This document shows, piece after piece, positions 59,274 to 64,000 of a stretch of DNA of 64,000 nucleotides. The notes below the pieces were generated by a model. That model was not told where the DNA came from. It ran no database searches and worked only from the letters and a program-made list of their open reading frames with translations. The stretch spans positions 5,520,687 to 5,584,686 of the forward strand of contig OX345649.1 of NCBI GenBank assembly GCA_947044365.1. Direction: 5' to 3'. This DNA is from Petrosia ficiformis. Its lineage: Eukaryota; Porifera; Demospongiae; Haplosclerida; Petrosiidae. Every line of letters begins with the position of its first letter. Position 1 is the stretch's first letter. A program made the position numbers and the translations under genes.

Positions 59274-62200
59274 ATTATATAATATAATAGTTTATATATA
59301 ATTATATATATAATTATATATATAATTTTATGCATATTACATATATATTACATATATATTACATATATATATAGTAGGCTAACAGGTCCTATATACAAAA
59401 TATAGGACCTGAGTTTTGTGTCCGAGGATGTGATATAGCCCGAGCCTATGAGGGCTATATCACATCCAAGGACACAAAACAAGGGTCCTATATGCAGTAT
59501 ATAGGACCTATTAGCATATTGTATGCAATAATATATTATATGATGGTGAGATCTCCTGCATAGTTTGCACATGGAAGGTCTATATACAATATATAGAACT
59601 CACCACATCAAAGGGCTGATGTCATTATCGTACTGTATATATACATTATGTATTATATTTATATTATATATCAAGTTTGTTTCTTCATGATAACACAGTT
59701 TTAATCTAGGTGTGATGATTATGGTTTGTGGTTTAGTTAGTGTTCCTAGCAACTTTTAATCAAAACTCTTTTATTAATTATTATATAATAACTACATGTG
59801 CTGCCAATGTTCCTAGTTTTGCAAAAGTTTTGCGAACACACACACAGACAATATGATTACCTACATATACTTTGTGGCGAGGGTAATAAAAGTGGTAATT
59901 ATTGTCATACTAAAACAATTAATACTAGCTATTAATACAAGTTATTAATAGTAGTTATTAATACTAGTTATTAATACTAATTATTAATACTAGCTATCAA
60001 TACTAGTTATTAATACTAGTTATTAATACTAGTTATCAATACTAGTTATTATTACTAGTTATTAATACTAGTTATTAATACTAGTTCTTAATACTAGTTA
60101 TTAATACTGGTTATTAATACTGGTTATTAATATTAGTTATTAATACTAGTTATTAATACTGGTTATTAATAGTAGTTATTATTGTTTTATCATTAGTCTC
60201 ATAGGTAAACCATTAAATGTGTCTACTACACACACTGGTAGTTTTGTTGATCGTATGAAATCCAGAAAGAAGAATGTCATTGTATTTTATGGGTCACAGA
60301 CTGGTACAGCTGAAGAGTTTGCTACCAGATTATCTAAAGATGCTTCTCGTTTAGGAATGCCTGCAATTACATTTGATCCCGAAGAATGTAGCGATTGGGA
60401 GGTATATTTTGTGTATAATTATATTATGTATGTATGTCTGTTAGTGTGATTTTAGTCTGTAACATATCTTTATAATATATCTTGTGATGCACACACGCAC
60501 ACACGCACACAGGAGGGTCTTGGTAAACTAGGAAAAGATATTGAAGGTTCTCTTGCGATATTTTGTATGGCTACATATGGTGAAGGAGATCCTACTGATA
60601 ATGCTCAAGAATTTTATGACTGGTTGAAAGAAACATCTTTTAGTCTTGATGGACTAAAATACACAGTAAATTCTAAAATATATTCAAACTTCCATAAACA
60701 TCTTCCTCCTCCTCCTCCTCCTCCTCCTCCTCTTCTTCCTCCTCCTCCTCTTCCCCCTCCTTTTCTTCCTCCTCCTCTTCCTTCTCCTTTTCTTCCTCCT
60801 CCATTCATCCTCCTCCTCCTCCTCCTCCTCTTCCTTCTCGTCCTCATCCTCCTCCTCTTCCCCCTCCTTCTCTTCCTCCTCCTCTTCCTTCTCTTCTTCT
60901 TCCTCCTCCATTCATCGTCCTTCTCCTCTTCCTCTTCCTCTTCTTCCTTCTCATTGTTCTCCTCCTCCTCCTCCTTCTCCTCCTCCTAGGTATTTGCTCT
61001 AGGTAACAAAACCTATGAACACTATAATGCTATGGGACGATATATTGACGAGAGACTCGAGGAATTAGGAGCAGAACGAATATACAAAAGAGGAGAAGGA
61101 GATGATGATGCCAAGTAAGGCGCATAATTAAATATTCATAACAATTAATCGTCATGGTTAAAATTTACATTCTTATGTATTCCATAGCATTGAGGAAGAC
61201 TTTGTAACATGGAAGGAAGGTCTTTGGCCTTCAGTTGCCCAGTACTATGGTATTGATAGTAGTCAGGCAACACAAGTGAGAAGGGACTATGAACTAACTA
61301 TTCATACTGATTTAAACCCTACCGAGATATTTAGTGGAGAACCTCATAAACTAGGATCTTTTGTTCTACAGAAACCGTTAGTCAATCAACTGATTTTATC
61401 TGTTTATAGTCTGTCTATTTATCAATTATACATCTATTTATCAATTATACATCTATTTATCCTTCATAGTCCTTTTAATACGAAGAATCCATACATAGCT
61501 GATATTACAGTAAATCGTGAACTCCATAAAGGAGGTGATCGTTCATGTATGCATATAGAGATTGATATCTCAGATATCAAGATGTCGTATGTAGCTGGAG
61601 ACCATGTGGCTATTCTACCAGCTAATGATAAAGATCTTGTTAATAGGATTGGTGACCTGTTGAGTACTGATTTGGATACTGTTTTCTCTTTGACTAATTT
61701 AGATGGTTAATCAGTACTTTAATCATTATATAACATATATCCATTGATCCATCCACCCATTATACATACATATATACATACATCAATTCATCCATTCATT
61801 TATACATACATACACATATTCATCCATCCATCCATCCATTCATCCATACATCTATTCATCCATCCATCCATCCATCATCCATTCATCATCCATCCATCCA
61901 AACATACACATATTCATCCATCCATCCATCCATTCATCCATACATCTATTCATCCATCCATCCATTCATCATCCATCCATCCAAACATACATCTATTCAT
62001 CCATCCATCCATTCATACATACATCCATCCATCCATCTATTTATCGTCCATCTATTCACCATCTTTCTAGATGAAGCTAGTAAGCCACACCCATTTCCCT
62101 GTCCAACTACATATCGTACTGCCCTCACATACTATGTTGATATAACATCAACTCCTCGTACTCACGTTCTAAGAGAATTAGTAGAGTTTGCTTCAGACCC

Positions 62201-63990
62201 AAAAGATGCCGAATTTATAATGAAGATTACTTCTCCTAGTGAAGAAGGAAAGGTATGTTTTATTACAGAGTGGTATGGCCACTTGGAGTGGTTTATATAT
62301 GTGTGTCACTATGGAGAAGGTAGGTATGTTCGTTACAAAGGGGTGTGGCCACTGGGAGTGTTTTATTTATGTTTCAGCATGGAGAAGGTATGTATGTTCA
62401 TTACAGAGGGGTGTGGCCAGCCACTCGAAGTGTTCATGTCACCATGGATAATAAAATCTGTCACTAGGTTGGATCTAATGTTGACCTGTGAATGTAATTG
62501 ACCTTTTTAGTACAGGAATCCAATAAATCTGATATCCAGGAAGAGCAACTATTGTTCCACCTAGATACCAATTTTATTGGTTTCCTGTATAAAATAAGGT
62601 GATTAAATGTAGGATAATTCTCTAATCTACAATATATTTGTGTAGCATGATTATAGTGAGTGGATTGTTAAAGATCATCGTAATATTATTGCTGTTTTAG
62701 AAGATCTGCCATCTTTCCGTCCTCCACTGGATCATCTTCTGGAATTATTGCCACGACTACAAGTCCGATATTATTCAATTTCATCATCTCCTAAAGTTAG
62801 AAATCTTTTCTGACATTTTCCTTTCTCTGCATCTCATTAATTAATTCTCCTACTCATTAATTAATATTCATGATCCTCTCCAGATCTTATTAACTCATTA
62901 ATTAATATTCATGAATCATCTCATCCTCTCCACAGCTTCATCCAAAGTCGATACATATCACAGCTGTTTTAGTGGAATATCAAACCAGAACAGGACGGAC
63001 TGCAAGAGGTGTGGCCACCAGCTGGCTCAGGAATATGGTCCCAACTGGTTTGTCTAAAGCTATTTGTTATATTGTATCTTCCTCTATTAATTAACTATCA
63101 ATAGATACAAAATTTGTGTATTCTAGCTATTAATAGATACAATATTCATGTATTCTATTAATAGATACATTATTCTATTAATAGATACAAAATTCCTGTA
63201 TTCTAGCTATTAATAGATACAATATTCATGTATTCTATTAATAGATACATTATTCTATTAATAGATACAAAATTCCTGTATTCTAGCTATTAATAGATAC
63301 AATATTCATGTATTCTATTAATAGATACATTATTCTTTTGATAGACTTCATTTTATTTTATGAATTCTATTTTTAGATGGATATACTCCTAAAATACCGA
63401 TATACATTCGTCGCTCTTCTCTTCGGCTACCATTTCGTCCCATCAATCCAGTAATAATGGTAGGACCAGGTACTGGATTAGCACCTTTTCGTGGGTTTAT
63501 ACAAGATCGGGCAATGGATAAGAAAGGTTTGATAGACAGACTGGCAGAACAGACAAATAGACAGACAGACATACACAGACAGACAGGTAGACAGATGAAG
63601 AGATAGACAGATTGATTGATTGATTGGATGAACAGACAGATACATACATGATTATATAGATAGTTAGTTTAGTGTGACATTGTCTCTCTCTCCACATACA
63701 GACAAATCTACTGGTGAAACAGTGCTGTATTTTGGATGTAGAAACCAAAATGAAGATTTTATCTATGAAGATGAGTTAACTAACTACAAAGAAGAGGGTG
63801 TGTTGTCTAGTCTATATCTAGCATTTTCTAGAGATCAGGTAGATGTGACAGTCACATGATAACCATTTGAAGTTTGTAATCCATATACATGTATGTAGAC
63901 TGAGAAGGTGTATGTTCAACACAAAATGGAGGAGAGTGGTGAAGAAATATGGAAGAATCTAGAAAATCAGGGATTTTTTTATGTTTGTGG
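58878..63990 (+). CDS. POR: NADPH-cytochrome P450 reductase, last exon(s) off the right edge
   Basis: ER-membrane diflavin enzyme passing electrons from NADPH to P450s. Twelve exons in phase (58878-59068, 60197-60401, 60513-60665, 60990-61114, 61188-61376, 61470-61705, 62071-62252, 62646-62795, 62936-63047, 63377-63526, 63702-63838, 63899-63990) give about 640 residues; about 40 more are expected. An N-terminal anchor (about 32-48, [16 protein letters not shown]) is followed by Arg/Lys. FMN domain: [44 protein letters not shown] domain: [36 protein letters not shown] domain: [24 protein letters not shown], and FYVCG at the edge. Several introns are pure tandem repeat. Confidence 0.96.
59374..59520. 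repeat. Nested palindrome in POR intron 1
   Basis: GTTTTGTGTCC plus GGATGTGATATAGCCC (59413-59440) returns inverted at 59452-59480, and both sides carry GGTCCTATAT-ATATAGGACCT, itself palindromic. It is probably a foldback MITE. Confidence 0.7.
59930..60185. repeat. 13-bp minisatellite in POR intron 1
   Basis: About 18 units of TTATTAATACTAG with C/G variants (CTGG, ATCA). The repeat stops 11 bases before the exon 2 acceptor. Confidence 0.88.
60695..60988. repeat. CTC/CTT polypyrimidine tract in POR intron 3
   Basis: A 290-bp pure C/T tract that runs right up to the acceptor CTCCTAG of exon 4, so it also acts as an outsized polypyrimidine tract. An open frame that reads exon 3 into it is an artefact. 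Confidence 0.9.
61745..62058. repeat. CATC/CATA repeat in POR intron 6
   Basis: CATCCATC and ACATACAT repeat with two near-identical blocks of about 90 bp (around 61830 and 61915). Confidence 0.88.
63105..63340. repeat. 80-bp minisatellite in POR intron 9
   Basis: Units of 80 bp (TATTCTATTAATAGATACA words; AAATTCCTGTATTCTAGC recurs with 80-bp spacing at about 63190 and 63270), about three copies. Confidence 0.85.
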
Positions 63991-64000
63991 GTAAGTAGTG

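Noticed and set aside
60567..60989. Open frame running from POR exon 3 into Pro/Leu/Ser repeats
   Set aside because: The tail is the polypyrimidine intron; the next exon (60990-61114) fits in phase and restores the conserved protein.
61744..62070. HPSIH-rich open frame
   Set aside because: CATC repeat in POR intron 6.

Overview
The window is nuclear DNA from a multicellular animal. It is AT-rich and intron-dense, uses the standard code, and has mostly GT-AG introns. It carries single-copy animal genes: an axonemal dynein heavy chain, a two-WWE Deltex, trichoplein, SMARCB1/SNF5, RAD1 and cytochrome P450 reductase. Coding exons are clean, while introns are packed with short tandem repeats and with the self-complementary word ACATGTAC. 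Gene content, small introns and base composition suggest an early-branching invertebrate, perhaps a demosponge; this is an inference from style, not from a species marker. Exon boundaries were read by eye from splice sites, reading phase and family conservation.

Layout. (1) 1-22451, minus: about 51 exons of a DNAH10-type inner-arm dynein heavy chain, from the start codon to the AAA5 region; its C-terminus lies beyond the left edge. (2) 22634-25463, minus: an eight-exon Deltex-type E3 ubiquitin ligase. (3) 25.5-30.9 kb: a mobile-element island with three levels of nesting. A small TIR element was split by a roughly 1.2 kb palindromic element, which was in turn split by a 2.9 kb pogo/Tigger-like transposon with TA target duplications. 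The transposon carries a DDD transposase and, convergently, a HIRAN plus ULP1-like cysteine protease protein. (4) 30.9-45.0 kb, plus: a cluster of fast-evolving proteins I do not recognise, with duplicated promoters, paralogous pairs and one copied segment that dragged along the last exon of trichoplein. (5) 45668-53592, minus: trichoplein (TCHP), 14 exons, with several TIR elements in its introns. (6) 53688-56544, plus: SMARCB1, 5 exons, divergent from TCHP across 95 bp. (7) 56870-58791, minus: RAD1, 8 exons, convergent with SMARCB1. (8) 58878-63990, plus: cytochrome P450 reductase (POR), 12 exons, cut by the right edge, divergent from RAD1 across 86 bp that hold a perfect TGACGTCA.

The conserved genes do not form one pathway. 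DNAH10 and TCHP belong to cilia and centrosomes, SMARCB1 to chromatin remodelling, RAD1 to the DNA-damage checkpoint, POR to electron transfer to P450 enzymes, and DTX to ubiquitin/Notch regulation. They are arranged as tight divergent and convergent pairs, so shared promoters are more likely than shared function. The most unusual content is the transposon carrying a protease and the orphan gene cluster between 30.9 and 45 kb.
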